From JACQCV01 sp964634555 (GTDB lineage: Bacteria; Patescibacteriota; Minisyncoccia; Phycocordibacterales; UBA12445): a stretch of DNA of 15,009 bases. Both the position numbers and the translations under genes were made by a program. The notes beneath the pieces were generated by a model. It worked only from the letters and a program-made list of their open reading frames with translations. It was not told the origin of the DNA and did no database searches. Of the stretch, positions 1 to 6,903 are shown piece by piece. Positions within the stretch are counted from its first letter, which is position 1. The number at the start of each line of letters is the position of its first letter. The DNA is taken from NCBI GenBank assembly GCA_964634555.1, contig CAZWJJ010000019.1, positions 1-15,009 of the forward strand, written 5' to 3'.

Positions 1-335
1 GCGGCATCACTATTAGTTTTTGAAAGTACCAAAGCGCTATTCCTGGATGTTACAGCATTGCTTCTGGCAATATTATATTGAGACTTGGCCGCAACAACTG
101 AATCATTTCTAACCTTTAATGCACCGATCAAGCATTGCTTCTTTGGAATTGTCGAAGTGGCAGAGCCAGAACTTGAATCGGGGGTTGTTGAAGTCGAATT
201 GACAATTGGATTAACCGACGGATTTACTGAATTAAGAGTCGGACTGCTAAGGCTTGGCACAGAAAGGCTCATCGCCCTGGCATAATTAAAGCTAGACAAC
301 AAAATCATAACAATCAAAGCTTTGTTCTTTTTCAT
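1..335 (-). CDS. Secreted protein with Ser/Thr/Pro/Asn-rich linker, C-terminal part off the left edge
   Basis: Reading from the ATG at 335-333 towards position 1 there is an open frame of 111 codons with no stop, so the gene continues beyond the window. The N-terminus (MKKNKALIVMILLSSF...) is a signal peptide: a lysine-rich start, a hydrophobic core, and a likely cleavage after A-R-A near residue 21. Residues 22-64 are rich in Ser, Thr, Pro and Asn and look like a flexible linker. From about residue 65 the sequence is charged and Ala/Ser-rich (KVRNDSVVAAKSQYNIARS) and probably helical. I cannot name a family. A -10-like TATAAT lies at 387-382 on the minus strand, giving a leader of roughly 40 nt. 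No Shine-Dalgarno is visible. Export is well supported by the signal peptide; the function is unknown. Confidence 0.65.
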   Translation of the reverse strand, partial: MKKNKALIVMILLSSFNYARAMSLSVPSLSSPTLNSVNPSVNPIVNSTSTTPDSSSGSATSTIPKKQCLIGALKVRNDSVVAAKSQYNIARSNAVTSRNSALVLSKTNSDA

Positions 336-436
336 ATATTCTTAAATAATATTTTATTCCAATAAAAACAATATATTCTTCATTATATACTCAAAAAGGG
401 TATTGACCACTTACATGCATGCTAAACGCTACCCAA

Positions 437-524
437 TGTCATTGCGAACAACCGCAGGAAGCATGGCAATCTCCATCAATTAACTACTAGAGATTGCTTC
501 GTCATTTCATTCCTCGCAATGACA
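437..524. repeat. REP-like imperfect palindrome, subfamily 1 (copy A)
   Basis: The outer arms are TGTCATTGCG (437-446) and CGCAATGACA (515-524), which are exact reverse complements. Inside them is a second complementary pair, GCAATCTC and GAGATTGC. The central part (AATTAACTACTAGAGATTGC) matches the reverse complement of the copy at 5453-5539. It looks like a non-autonomous mobile palindrome of the widespread CATTGCGAG...GAAGCAATCTC type. No transposase is nearby. Confidence 0.75.
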
Positions 525-545
525 GTTTGTGTATTACAGTATCAT

Positions 546-624
546 TGTCATTGCGAGCCCTGCGAAGCAATCTCATTACGTATGTGGGCGAATAGATCTT
601 CGTCGCAAGCTCCTCGTAATGACA
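546..624. repeat. REP-like imperfect palindrome, subfamily 2 (copy B)
   Basis: The outer arms are TGTCATTGCG (546-555) and CGTAATGACA (615-624), with one mismatch. The interior contains GCGAAGCAATCTC and a core (TATGTGGGCGAATAGAT) that matches, in reverse complement, the core of the copy at 6904-6990. It therefore belongs to a different subfamily from copies A and C although the arms are shared. It lies only about 20 nt from copy A. Confidence 0.75.
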
Positions 625-697
625 GCTGGTCATTTTTCTTTTTTCCTCTCTATACGTTGGTAATAAAAAAACAAATACAGCTATTTTTAATAATTCC

Positions 698-706
698 TGA
701 TATAAT
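698..706 (+). promoter_or_regulatory. Extended -10 promoter 6 nt before the ATG (predicted leaderless mRNA)
   Basis: TGA-TATAAT (TGn plus a perfect -10 hexamer at 701-706). The ATG is at 713, so exactly 6 nt separate hexamer and start codon and the A of the ATG is at the expected +1. There is no good -35 and no Shine-Dalgarno. The same arrangement occurs before the genes starting at 5396 and 8184. Confidence 0.6.
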
Positions 707-712
707 AAAAAC

Positions 713-1150
713 ATGGAAAATTTTGAGGAACTAAAAAAACTGCGCAAGCCGATAAGAAACGTCTATATTGAACACAAAGAAAACCTAAGTAAAATTGAAA
801 AATTTGCTGTCTGGATCACATCGCACGTTGGAACAATGGGATTCTTTTTCATCATTTTTTCTTGGACAATATTTTGGCTGAGCTGGAATATTTTCGCACC
901 AGCACAATTGCAATTCGATCCCTACCCCGCTTTTGTTCTCTGGCTTTTTATCTCTAACATGATTCAAATCCTACTTATGCCACTAATTATGATTGGGCAA
1001 AATCTCAACGATCGCCACGACGCCGCGCGATCCGAAGCCGACTTTGAAATAAATGTAAAAGCTGAACGCGAGATCGGAGCCATTTTGACTCATCTTGAAA
1101 ATCAAAACGATCTCATGCTGAGAATCCTCAAGAAACTAGAGGAAAAATAG
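713..1150 (+). CDS. DUF1003-like two-helix membrane protein
   Basis: A 145-residue protein with a charged N-terminal region (about 1-35), two hydrophobic segments (about 41-62 and 75-98) and a charged C-terminal helix. The signature region FDPYPAFVLWLFISNMIQ, followed by LIMIGQNLNDRHDAARSEADFEINVKAE, fits the DUF1003 family: an FDPYPF-like motif between the helices and a QN...D...D-EiN-KAE motif after the second. DUF1003 members are small inner-membrane proteins of unknown biochemical role. The length is close to usual for the core domain. The start is fixed by the extended -10 box 6 nt upstream; no Shine-Dalgarno is present. The gene converges on the pyruvate-kinase gene with only 22 nt between the stops and no obvious terminator. 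Family assignment rests on recalled motifs. Confidence 0.75.
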   Translation: MENFEELKKLRKPIRNVYIEHKENLSKIEKFAVWITSHVGTMGFFFIIFSWTIFWLSWNIFAPAQLQFDPYPAFVLWLFISNMIQILLMPLIMIGQNLNDRHDAARSEADFEINVKAEREIGAILTHLENQNDLMLRILKKLEEK

Positions 1151-1172
1151 TCATACTAGTTGTTGCTTCCCT

Positions 1173-1979
1173 CTAAAGTGAATTTATTTTAAATTTACCC
1201 TCCGCTATAAGTCGCTTTTCAGCTTCAACAACGGCCTTCTCCATCATCTGAACAGCCTCGATCGGATATTTGCCGATAGCCGTTTCATCCGAAAGCATAA
1301 CCGCATCGGCGCCGCAAAGAATAGCAAATTCAATATCCGTAATATCGGCGCGAGTTGGTATAGCACTTTCAACCATCGAGAAAAGCATCTGAGTTGCAAC
1401 AATTACAGGCTTGCCTGCCTTTTTACATAGAGAAATGATATCTTTCTCGATCAGCGGGATCTGTTCGACTGGCACTTCATTACCAAGATCACCGCGCGCA
1501 ACCATAATTGAATCGGCAACTTTAATGATCTCTCCTATCTCGGCAACCGCCTGTTGTCTCTCAATCTTAGCTATAACGGGAGTATTATACCCAAAAGCAA
1601 AGATCTTTTTTTTAAGCTCTAGAACATCACCGGCCCCGCCGACAAATGATTGAGCAATATAATCAACACCAGATCTCAAACCAAACTCCAGATCATAAAG
1701 ATCTTTATCGGTTAGAATCGACTTATCTAAATCAAAACCATGTCCAGCACCGGTTTGAACTCTTGGCCCCGACAAATCCTGAATAATTTTGATCTCTCTA
1801 TCTTGTGTAGCGGCGCATTCACGGATAAATTTTATATATTCAGCATGATCCTCATGTTTCCCCCACGAAAAATTGAGTCGAATAATATCAGCTCCAGACT
1901 CGATCAATAGGCCGATCATGGTTTTGTTGCCAACGGCCGGCCCAATTGTCGCTACTATCTGCGCTTTTGATTTTCTCAT
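1173..1979 (-). CDS. pyk: Minimal pyruvate kinase (barrel domain only, no B or C domain)
   Basis: A 268-residue protein homologous to pyruvate kinase (PEP + ADP to pyruvate + ATP), which is normally about 470 residues. Visible motifs include QIVATIGPA at the N-terminus, RLNFS (R34, N36, S38), DLSGP (D68), IAKIE (K138, E140; the catalytic Lys and a metal-binding Glu in the family), VARGDLG (D164, the second metal ligand), ATQML (T196), PTRAD and DAVMLSDETAIGKYP. Between T76 and L89 there are only 12 residues where canonical enzymes have the roughly 100-residue B domain, and the protein ends after the barrel, so the C-terminal regulatory domain is absent. Substitutions include FSH to FSW (W39) and T to L69 next to D68. 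It is the last gene of the operon: the enolase stop and this ATG are arranged TAA-A-ATG, with no Shine-Dalgarno, suggesting coupled re-initiation. Homology is certain; catalytic activity is not. Confidence 0.85.
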   Translation of the reverse strand: MRKSKAQIVATIGPAVGNKTMIGLLIESGADIIRLNFSWGKHEDHAEYIKFIRECAATQDREIKIIQDLSGPRVQTGAGHGFDLDKSILTDKDLYDLEFGLRSGVDYIAQSFVGGAGDVLELKKKIFAFGYNTPVIAKIERQQAVAEIGEIIKVADSIMVARGDLGNEVPVEQIPLIEKDIISLCKKAGKPVIVATQMLFSMVESAIPTRADITDIEFAILCGADAVMLSDETAIGKYPIEAVQMMEKAVVEAEKRLIAEGKFKINSL

Positions 1980-1980
1980 T

Positions 1981-3180
1981 TTATTTTTCAGCTGAAATTT
2001 CTGCTAATCTGGCATATTTAACCGCCCGTTCACTCTTTTGCGGTGCGCCGGATTTTAAACCAAAACAACCGAATGCATAGCAAAGATCGGCTATAAAATC
2101 ATCATCAGTCTCACCGCTTCGATGACTGACTATTAATTCCACGCCATTGTCTCTGGCCAACTTCATAGTTTGCAAGGTTTCCGTCAAAGTTCCTATCTGA
2201 TTCGGCTTGATAATCATGGCATTTATGCTTTTTTCATTTATCGCCCGACTCAATCGCGCTTGATTGGTAGTTGTAAGATCATCACCCACCACCAAAAGAT
2301 TCGGGTGTTTAGATCTTAAGGCGGCAAAATTTTCAAAATCCTCCTCATAAAAAGGATCTTCAATCGAAATTAAATTAAACTCGCCAATCAAAGAGTTGTA
2401 AATTTTCATCAACTCTCCGCCGGTAATTTTCTCTCCGGCGATCAAATACTCGCCATCATTATAAAAAGATGACGCGGCGACATCCAACGCCAACCTAACC
2501 TGATCCTGAAAACTATTTTTAAATATTGCAGCCATCAAAAGCTCGACCGGTTTTCTAATGTCGAATATCTTTGGCGCAAAACCACCCTCATCACCCAAAA
2601 CGAAAGATGACTCACCAAACTGCTCAGAAATAATCTCTCCGAGAGAAATCCAAATCTTTTTACCCATCTCAATTGCCAGCGCAACATCATCAACAATCGG
2701 CACAACATGATACTCTTGGAACGCCAGACCATTCTTGGCGTGCATCCCACCATTGATCAAATTCATATAAAGATATGGTACTTTCCGGCTTGAACCGATC
2801 TCCAACAAAGTCCGCAAATATTCAAATGTCTGTTTACCCCTATTTGCCGCGGCTAATTTAGCAACCGCAATACTCGCGCCAATCATAGAATTACCTCCCA
2901 ACTTTTCTTTATTAACCGACCCATCCAAACCGATTAACACACTGTCGATTGCTGCTTGATTTTCGACATCCATACCGATCAATTTCTGAGCAATCACGCC
3001 ATTTACTTTTTCTATAGCTTCGGCCACTAACAAAACATGGGCTTCGTGCGCGCCAGTACTCGCACCAGCCGGCACAGAAAAAGCACCGACATGACCACCG
3101 GCAAAAGCCGAAACTTTTATAGTCTCATTTCCGCGCGAATCAAGAATTTTCTCGGCAACAATTTTATCAATTTTTGTCAT
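1981..3180 (-). CDS. eno: Enolase (phosphopyruvate hydratase), shortened
   Basis: Interconverts 2-phosphoglycerate and phosphoenolpyruvate in lower glycolysis. Length is 399 residues against a usual 410-430. Clear signatures are DSRGN (14-18), PAGASTG (37-43), NGGMHAKNGLAFQEY, LGDEGGFAP, LDVAASSFY, ISIEDP, VGDDL, IKPNQIGTLTET, SHRSGET and LKSGAPQKSER. These carry the family's metal ligands (the Asp/Glu of LDVAAS, IEDP and GDDL) and both catalytic lysines (IKPNQ and LKSG). After GASTGAHEAH the segment that usually holds an R-D-G-D-K...G-K-G-V sequence is missing and the protein passes directly into the following helix; this and a short C-terminus explain the small size. The start overlaps the end of the glycerate-kinase gene by 14 nt, so the two are translationally coupled. 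The catalytic set is intact, so it is probably active. Confidence 0.95.
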   Translation of the reverse strand: MTKIDKIVAEKILDSRGNETIKVSAFAGGHVGAFSVPAGASTGAHEAHVLLVAEAIEKVNGVIAQKLIGMDVENQAAIDSVLIGLDGSVNKEKLGGNSMIGASIAVAKLAAANRGKQTFEYLRTLLEIGSSRKVPYLYMNLINGGMHAKNGLAFQEYHVVPIVDDVALAIEMGKKIWISLGEIISEQFGESSFVLGDEGGFAPKIFDIRKPVELLMAAIFKNSFQDQVRLALDVAASSFYNDGEYLIAGEKITGGELMKIYNSLIGEFNLISIEDPFYEEDFENFAALRSKHPNLLVVGDDLTTTNQARLSRAINEKSINAMIIKPNQIGTLTETLQTMKLARDNGVELIVSHRSGETDDDFIADLCYAFGCFGLKSGAPQKSERAVKYARLAEISAEK

Positions 3181-4447
3181 CTCGTGAAATTAAAAACATC
3201 AGATCGGAAACATTCGCTCCCGTCGGACCTGTAACTATCATACTATCTTTTAATTTTTCAAAAAACACGTAAGCATCGTATCGGGAAATATATTCTTGAA
3301 CATTAATTACAGATGAGAAAAGTTTCTGCTCTGTGAGATTATCCACGATGGCCCCAGCTCCTGAACTATTGTCCAAACCATCTGATGCCAGGCTCACAAA
3401 AACCGATGACGGCGGAAGTTTGCCGACCGCCAACATTCCCAAAAATAAATTTCTCCCGCCCGATCCGCCACGATCTTTGATTGTCATTTTTGGTTCGCCG
3501 GCGCCCAAAATCGTCACGTTATTTTTCGATTCAGAAACAAACCGACCGACAACATTTTCGATCGGATCATAAATATCATAGGAAACTATTTTAAAAGAAA
3601 ATCCCAACTCATTCGCCTTCTTACTCATGGCATCAACCGCAGTTTTATTCGACACTAAAATTATATTATTAACTCTTTCAAAATATTTATCCTCCTTTGG
3701 CGTTTCGTTCAGTTCAAAATTCCCCAGATCAAATTTATCGATGATCGCTTTAGCATCCATGATCGTCGTCTCATCTTTGTATGTCGGCCCGGATGCCACA
3801 TCAGAAAATTTATCGCCCGGCACATCGGAAAAAATTAACGAGATAACTGTCGCCGGATACAGAAGTTTAGCCAACCCTCCACCCTTCAAACCGGAAATAT
3901 GTTTGCGGACAGTATTAAGCTCGCTGATCGTCATCGCTTTTTTGATCGACGCGTCATAAAGCCTCAACCCCTGCTCGCACTCCAGCTCCGGATAACAAAG
4001 TAAAGCCGAACCTCCGCCTGAAACCACTACGATCACCAGATCATCTTCTCCGCCATCACTGATCATTTCAATAATTTTTTTTCCAACCCCAGCATTCTCC
4101 GGCGATGGACGCGGATGTGTGCCATTGTATGTGTCTATATATTCGCAAATCTTTTTATTCAATCCAATCACAACACCCTCCATTATTTTTGATCCCAAAA
4201 CTTTTTCCAACGCCTGAGCCGCGTCGCAAGAAGCTTTGCCGAAACCAATAACTTTAATATGCTTGAATTTTGAGAGATCATATTCTCGATCTTTGACTGT
4301 TAAAATTTGACCGTCGATCTTCAATGAATTCAAAATCACTTGATGAGTATCGATCGAATCGAGACCGCTCTCAACTATTCTCATCGCCGAAATTCTATTT
4401 TCTGAAACAGCCAGCTCACTCCAATTTTTTATCCATCTTCCGTCCAT
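3167..4447 (-). CDS. gck: Glycerate 2-kinase (GckA/TtuD type, MOFRL family)
   Basis: Phosphorylates D-glycerate with ATP; this family typically makes 2-phosphoglycerate, the substrate of the enolase encoded next. The protein has 426 residues from the chosen start, normal for the family. The N-terminal DUF4147-type domain shows GFGKAS with a candidate catalytic Lys, NGTHPRPS, VVSGGGSALL, LNTVRKHISGLKGGGLA and FSDVPGD..DVASGPT. The C-terminal MOFRL domain shows GAGEP, GGSGGRNLFLGM, SLASDGLDNSSGAGAIVD and VTGPTGANVSDL. I chose the ATG at 4447 (MDGRWIKNW...) rather than the in-frame TTG at 4462, because the ATG sits one base after the upstream stop (TAA-A-ATG), the same junction as enolase/pyruvate kinase, whereas the TTG lies inside the upstream gene. 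Neither has a Shine-Dalgarno. Confidence 0.92.
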   Translation of the reverse strand: MDGRWIKNWSELAVSENRISAMRIVESGLDSIDTHQVILNSLKIDGQILTVKDREYDLSKFKHIKVIGFGKASCDAAQALEKVLGSKIMEGVVIGLNKKICEYIDTYNGTHPRPSPENAGVGKKIIEMISDGGEDDLVIVVVSGGGSALLCYPELECEQGLRLYDASIKKAMTISELNTVRKHISGLKGGGLAKLLYPATVISLIFSDVPGDKFSDVASGPTYKDETTIMDAKAIIDKFDLGNFELNETPKEDKYFERVNNIILVSNKTAVDAMSKKANELGFSFKIVSYDIYDPIENVVGRFVSESKNNVTILGAGEPKMTIKDRGGSGGRNLFLGMLAVGKLPPSSVFVSLASDGLDNSSGAGAIVDNLTEQKLFSSVINVQEYISRYDAYVFFEKLKDSMIVTGPTGANVSDLMFLISRDDKN

Positions 4448-4448
4448 T

Positions 4449-5396
4449 TTACTGATTAACAATATTTTGCGGATTGCCGTTCATAAATGATTTAATATTC
4501 TCCGCACTGATTTTTATAATCTCCTCAACTGCCTCCTTAGAATAAAAAGCGATATGCGGAGTCACTATCACGTTCGGCATTTCGATCAACGAACCATCGA
4601 ATGATCCATCACGCTCGCCTTCTAAAACATCCAGACCGGCACCGCTTATTTGGCCAGACCTCAAGGCATTAATCAATGCTTCAGTTTCTAAAATTTCTCC
4701 GCGCGCCGTATTAATAATAATCGCACCCCTTTTAATCTCCAAAATATTCTTGCTATTTATGATGTGTAACGTTTCATCAGTCAACGGCAGATGAATCGAA
4801 ATGATATCAGAGACAGCCAGCGCCACATTTAGTGGGACATATTCAAGATCAATCTCTTCAGCGAAACTGTTATCAGGCATCAAATCCGTCCCGACGACTT
4901 TCATACCAAAACCCTTGGCAATACGCGCAACATTCTTTCCAATTCGACCAGTGCCAATCACACCAAGTGTCTTACCGTAAAGATCAAACCCTTCAAAACC
5001 CGAAACATCAAAACGCTGATCTTCTTTAAGTTTTTTGGCGGCGCCGAAAATTTTTCTCGACAGCGAGATTATCAGACCGAATGCAAATTCAGCAACAGTA
5101 TGGGCTCCATAACTCGGAACAGTAGAAACAACAATCCCTCTCTTTTTAGCGCTCACCAGATCTATGTGATCGAAGCCAGTTGACCGTGTGGCGATCAATT
5201 TTAAATTTGGCAATAAATCAATCAGCTCGGCATCAATCCTTGAATGAACAAAAATCGAAATGATCTCCGCATCCCTAGCCCTTGAAGCCGTCTCAGAATT
5301 TAAACTTTCTGACAAAAATTCCGCCTCCATGCCGTTGAAAATTTTTTCCAACGCCTCTCTTTCCTCCGACCTAACTTCAAAAAATATAATTTTCAT
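4449..5396 (-). CDS. NAD-dependent D-2-hydroxyacid dehydrogenase (D-lactate dehydrogenase or hydroxypyruvate reductase type)
   Basis: A 315-residue member of the D-isomer-specific 2-hydroxyacid dehydrogenase family. The Rossmann motif GTGRIG is at 148-153, with an acidic residue after the second strand (D171), which favours NAD over NADP. The catalytic triad of the family is recognisable: R232 (NTARGE), E261 (LDVLEGE) and H281 (TPHIAF). Other landmarks are STGFDHIDL (72-80) and TVAEFAFGLI (100-109). The exact substrate cannot be read from sequence: D-lactate dehydrogenases, hydroxypyruvate/glyoxylate reductases and 3-phosphoglycerate dehydrogenases share this fold, and there is no ACT domain to indicate the last. 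As first gene of an operon with glycerate kinase, enolase and pyruvate kinase, it may supply glycerate from hydroxypyruvate or reduce the final pyruvate to D-lactate. The start has no Shine-Dalgarno but lies 6 nt after an extended -10 box. Confidence 0.88.
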   Translation of the reverse strand: MKIIFFEVRSEEREALEKIFNGMEAEFLSESLNSETASRARDAEIISIFVHSRIDAELIDLLPNLKLIATRSTGFDHIDLVSAKKRGIVVSTVPSYGAHTVAEFAFGLIISLSRKIFGAAKKLKEDQRFDVSGFEGFDLYGKTLGVIGTGRIGKNVARIAKGFGMKVVGTDLMPDNSFAEEIDLEYVPLNVALAVSDIISIHLPLTDETLHIINSKNILEIKRGAIIINTARGEILETEALINALRSGQISGAGLDVLEGERDGSFDGSLIEMPNVIVTPHIAFYSKEAVEEIIKISAENIKSFMNGNPQNIVNQ

Positions 5397-5402
5397 AGGC
5401 TG

Positions 5403-5411
5403 ATTATATCA
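5403..5411 (-). promoter_or_regulatory. Extended -10 promoter of the glycerate-to-pyruvate operon (predicted leaderless)
   Basis: Read on the minus strand: TGA-TATAAT (hexamer 5408-5403), then CAGCCT, then the ATG at 5396. The 6-nt gap puts the A of ATG at the expected transcription start. No -35 or Shine-Dalgarno is evident. This is the only visible promoter for the four genes down to 1173, whose junctions all overlap or are a single base apart. Confidence 0.6.
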
Positions 5412-5452
5412 AATTGAAATTATAAATGCCCGCATCCACGATTCAGCATTTG

Positions 5453-5539
5453 TGTCATTGCGAGGAGCTTGCGACGAAGCAATCTCTAATAGTTAATTGA
5501 CTGAGATTGCCACGCTCTCTACAGTCGCTAGCAATGACA
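5453..5539. repeat. REP-like imperfect palindrome, subfamily 1 (copy C, inverted relative to copy A)
   Basis: The left end TGTCATTGCG (5453-5462) pairs with AGCAATGACA (5530-5539), with one mismatch. Interior segments GAAGCAATCTC and GAGATTGCCACGC are mutually complementary. The whole element is close to the reverse complement of copy A (437-524), including the central AGTTAATTGA region, so the two copies are in inverted orientation about 5 kb apart. It sits just upstream of the metabolic operon promoter. Confidence 0.75.
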
Positions 5540-5773
5540 GTTAATTTACCCTCACTCCACATCAGTAATAAATTAATGAAACTTTTAACTCTCACCTCCG
5601 ACCAAATATTTAATGAAACGAAATACCGTTTTGTAAATAGACGAGAAAAACATACAGGGAAGATTAATTTCAAAAATTTTACCGACAGGCATTAAACATT
5701 GACACTCCAAGGTATATCGTGTTAGTATTTCTATCAGCTCGAACAACAATGTTCTTTTACAAAGGAGGGCTTA
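5540..5773 (+). other. Intergenic leader region; possible 39-codon ORF, low support
   Basis: The stretch between palindrome copy C and the 5774 gene contains the promoter listed below and an open frame from an ATG at 5576 to a TAA at 5693-5695. Its predicted 39-residue product (MKLLTLTSDQIFNETKYRF...) has plausible protein composition. However, it has no Shine-Dalgarno and no recognisable promoter at leaderless spacing, and its frame is open upstream through the palindrome. I treat it as unproven; it could be a gene remnant. Confidence 0.2.
5699..5728 (+). promoter_or_regulatory. Promoter of the 5774 orphan gene (-35 TTGACA, -10 TAGTAT)
   Basis: A perfect -35 TTGACA is at 5699-5704, followed by an 18-nt spacer and TAGTAT at 5723-5728, preceded by TGT (extended -10). 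Transcription would start near 5735, giving a leader of about 40 nt that ends in the strong Shine-Dalgarno AAAGGAGGG (5761-5769). Confidence 0.6.
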
Positions 5774-6832
5774 ATGAAGCTTGATTGCCTCAAAGATCAT
5801 TGCCTCGTTAAAAACAGCTCCGGGCGAAGTCTGGCTGAAATTCATCTCGACTATATGGGGCAAGTCCAAACACTGCTACTCACTGGCGCTGACAAAGATG
5901 AAATCCGGCAGATAAAAGAACTGGCACTTTATCATGCAATGAATTTTGTCATTGAAAGACAAACACCAGTTTTTGGCGGCCTCATGATACTAACCAAAAA
6001 GAACCACAATCTCAGAACAGATGAATGGCCAAATTTCATGCAGTTTGAAATTATATCAAAAGATATACGCTCACTCGATGATAATGACCTTGACCAATGC
6101 CTTCATAGACTCGAGATAAATATTTTGGTATCTCAAGAAGAGAATGTTGGATCAGCAATCAGTAGGGTGATCAATCAAGTCTCCCAAAATACCGGCCTTT
6201 CATTTATACATAAAATCACCGAGGACGCTTTTGGAGATCCAGTTATTCTAATAGGAGTGGGGTCGGGAATTTTTCGATTCTGGAAAGACTTGTTTGGTGA
6301 TCATAATATAGTGCCGCCATATCATCCCATCAGTAATCCAACACGAAATTATGCGTTCTTGTTGAACGGCGACACATCTTATTGCATACGCAACAAAAGT
6401 AGTATCAAACATGTGTTTCCACCCCCAGAAAGTATCGATGAATCCAGAGGAAAATCAATTTTTGGCTCCTGGCAAATGAAACATCCCTACAAAGCCGAAG
6501 GTCAAACCTTTGGCTTCTCGCTGAATAAATTAACAGCCAGAACAACTGAGGGCATAAACGAAATTACTGAATTTATCACTGCGGCACTCGATCTGAATAC
6601 CTACATAGCAGTCTCGGGAGGATTCCGAAGTCGATACACCTATCCATCAAATCTACAAAACAAGTATGCAAAAAATGTAGTTGGCAGTGAGGGAGATATC
6701 TTCTGGCAATATCAAGTCCTAAAACAAGAAGGCCTGCTGGAAAAATCTTCGATTCCCAAATTCTTCATCAAAGGCAGATGGCTCGAGGCCTACGAAAACT
6801 TCTACAAAGAAAAAGATGAGACCTCCGCCTGA
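5774..6832 (+). CDS. Orphan cytoplasmic protein, 352 residues
   Basis: I do not recognise this family. The product has 352 residues with no signal peptide and no transmembrane helix, so it is probably cytoplasmic. It is rich in aromatic residues. Distinctive stretches include LYHAMNFVIERQTPVFGGLM, the glycine-rich ILIGVGSGIFRFWKDLFGDH, and SGGFRSRYTYPSN towards the end; none is a motif I can name. The start is well supported: GGAGG (5764-5768) lies 5 nt before the ATG and a TTGACA promoter lies upstream. The stop is TGA, immediately followed by TAA. A strong intrinsic terminator ends the unit at 6856-6882, so the gene is transcribed alone. It is the first of six single-gene units of the same layout in this window. 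Coding status is very likely from start signals, length and terminator; the function is unknown. Confidence 0.8.
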   Translation: MKLDCLKDHCLVKNSSGRSLAEIHLDYMGQVQTLLLTGADKDEIRQIKELALYHAMNFVIERQTPVFGGLMILTKKNHNLRTDEWPNFMQFEIISKDIRSLDDNDLDQCLHRLEINILVSQEENVGSAISRVINQVSQNTGLSFIHKITEDAFGDPVILIGVGSGIFRFWKDLFGDHNIVPPYHPISNPTRNYAFLLNGDTSYCIRNKSSIKHVFPPPESIDESRGKSIFGSWQMKHPYKAEGQTFGFSLNKLTARTTEGINEITEFITAALDLNTYIAVSGGFRSRYTYPSNLQNKYAKNVVGSEGDIFWQYQVLKQEGLLEKSSIPKFFIKGRWLEAYENFYKEKDETSA

Positions 6833-6855
6833 TAATTACGGCACCAATCTTCCTT

Positions 6856-6882
6856 GCGCAGAGCAAACCTCTGCGCTTTTTT
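6856..6882 (+). terminator. Intrinsic terminator of the 5774 gene
   Basis: A perfect 8-bp stem, GCGCAGAG (6856-6863) with CTCTGCGC (6869-6876), a 5-nt loop, then six T (6877-6882). It lies 24 nt after the stop codon. Confidence 0.9.
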
Positions 6883-6903
6883 ATTTATCGATGTGAAGCT
6901 ATC

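Larger units (their letters stand above)
336..712. other. Intergenic gap holding two REP-like palindromes and divergent promoters
   Basis: This 377-nt gap separates the divergent secreted-protein and DUF1003-like genes. It contains the two palindromic elements listed separately (437-524 and 546-624), an AT-rich stretch with a -10 box for the leftward gene (382-387), and the extended -10 box for the rightward gene (698-706). I see no other gene. Short open frames crossing it are made mainly of the palindromes. Confidence 0.6.

Noticed and set aside
437..624. CRISPR array
   Set aside because: The repeats here are two palindromes of different subfamilies, not regularly spaced identical direct repeats, and no cas gene is present.
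502..747. Open frames on both strands across 502-747
   Set aside because: They consist mostly of the two REP-like palindromes, have no start signals, and one overlaps the DUF1003 gene start.
4448..4462. TTG at 4462 as the glycerate kinase start
   Set aside because: It lies inside the upstream gene with no Shine-Dalgarno. The ATG at 4447, one base after the upstream TAA, matches the other operon junction.
6830..6832. UGA-to-glycine code (Gracilibacteria/Absconditabacteria type)
   Set aside because: TGA terminates the 5774 gene (followed at once by TAA and a terminator), the glycerate kinase at its overlap with enolase, and the 12416 gene. No gene has an internal TGA at a conserved glycine.
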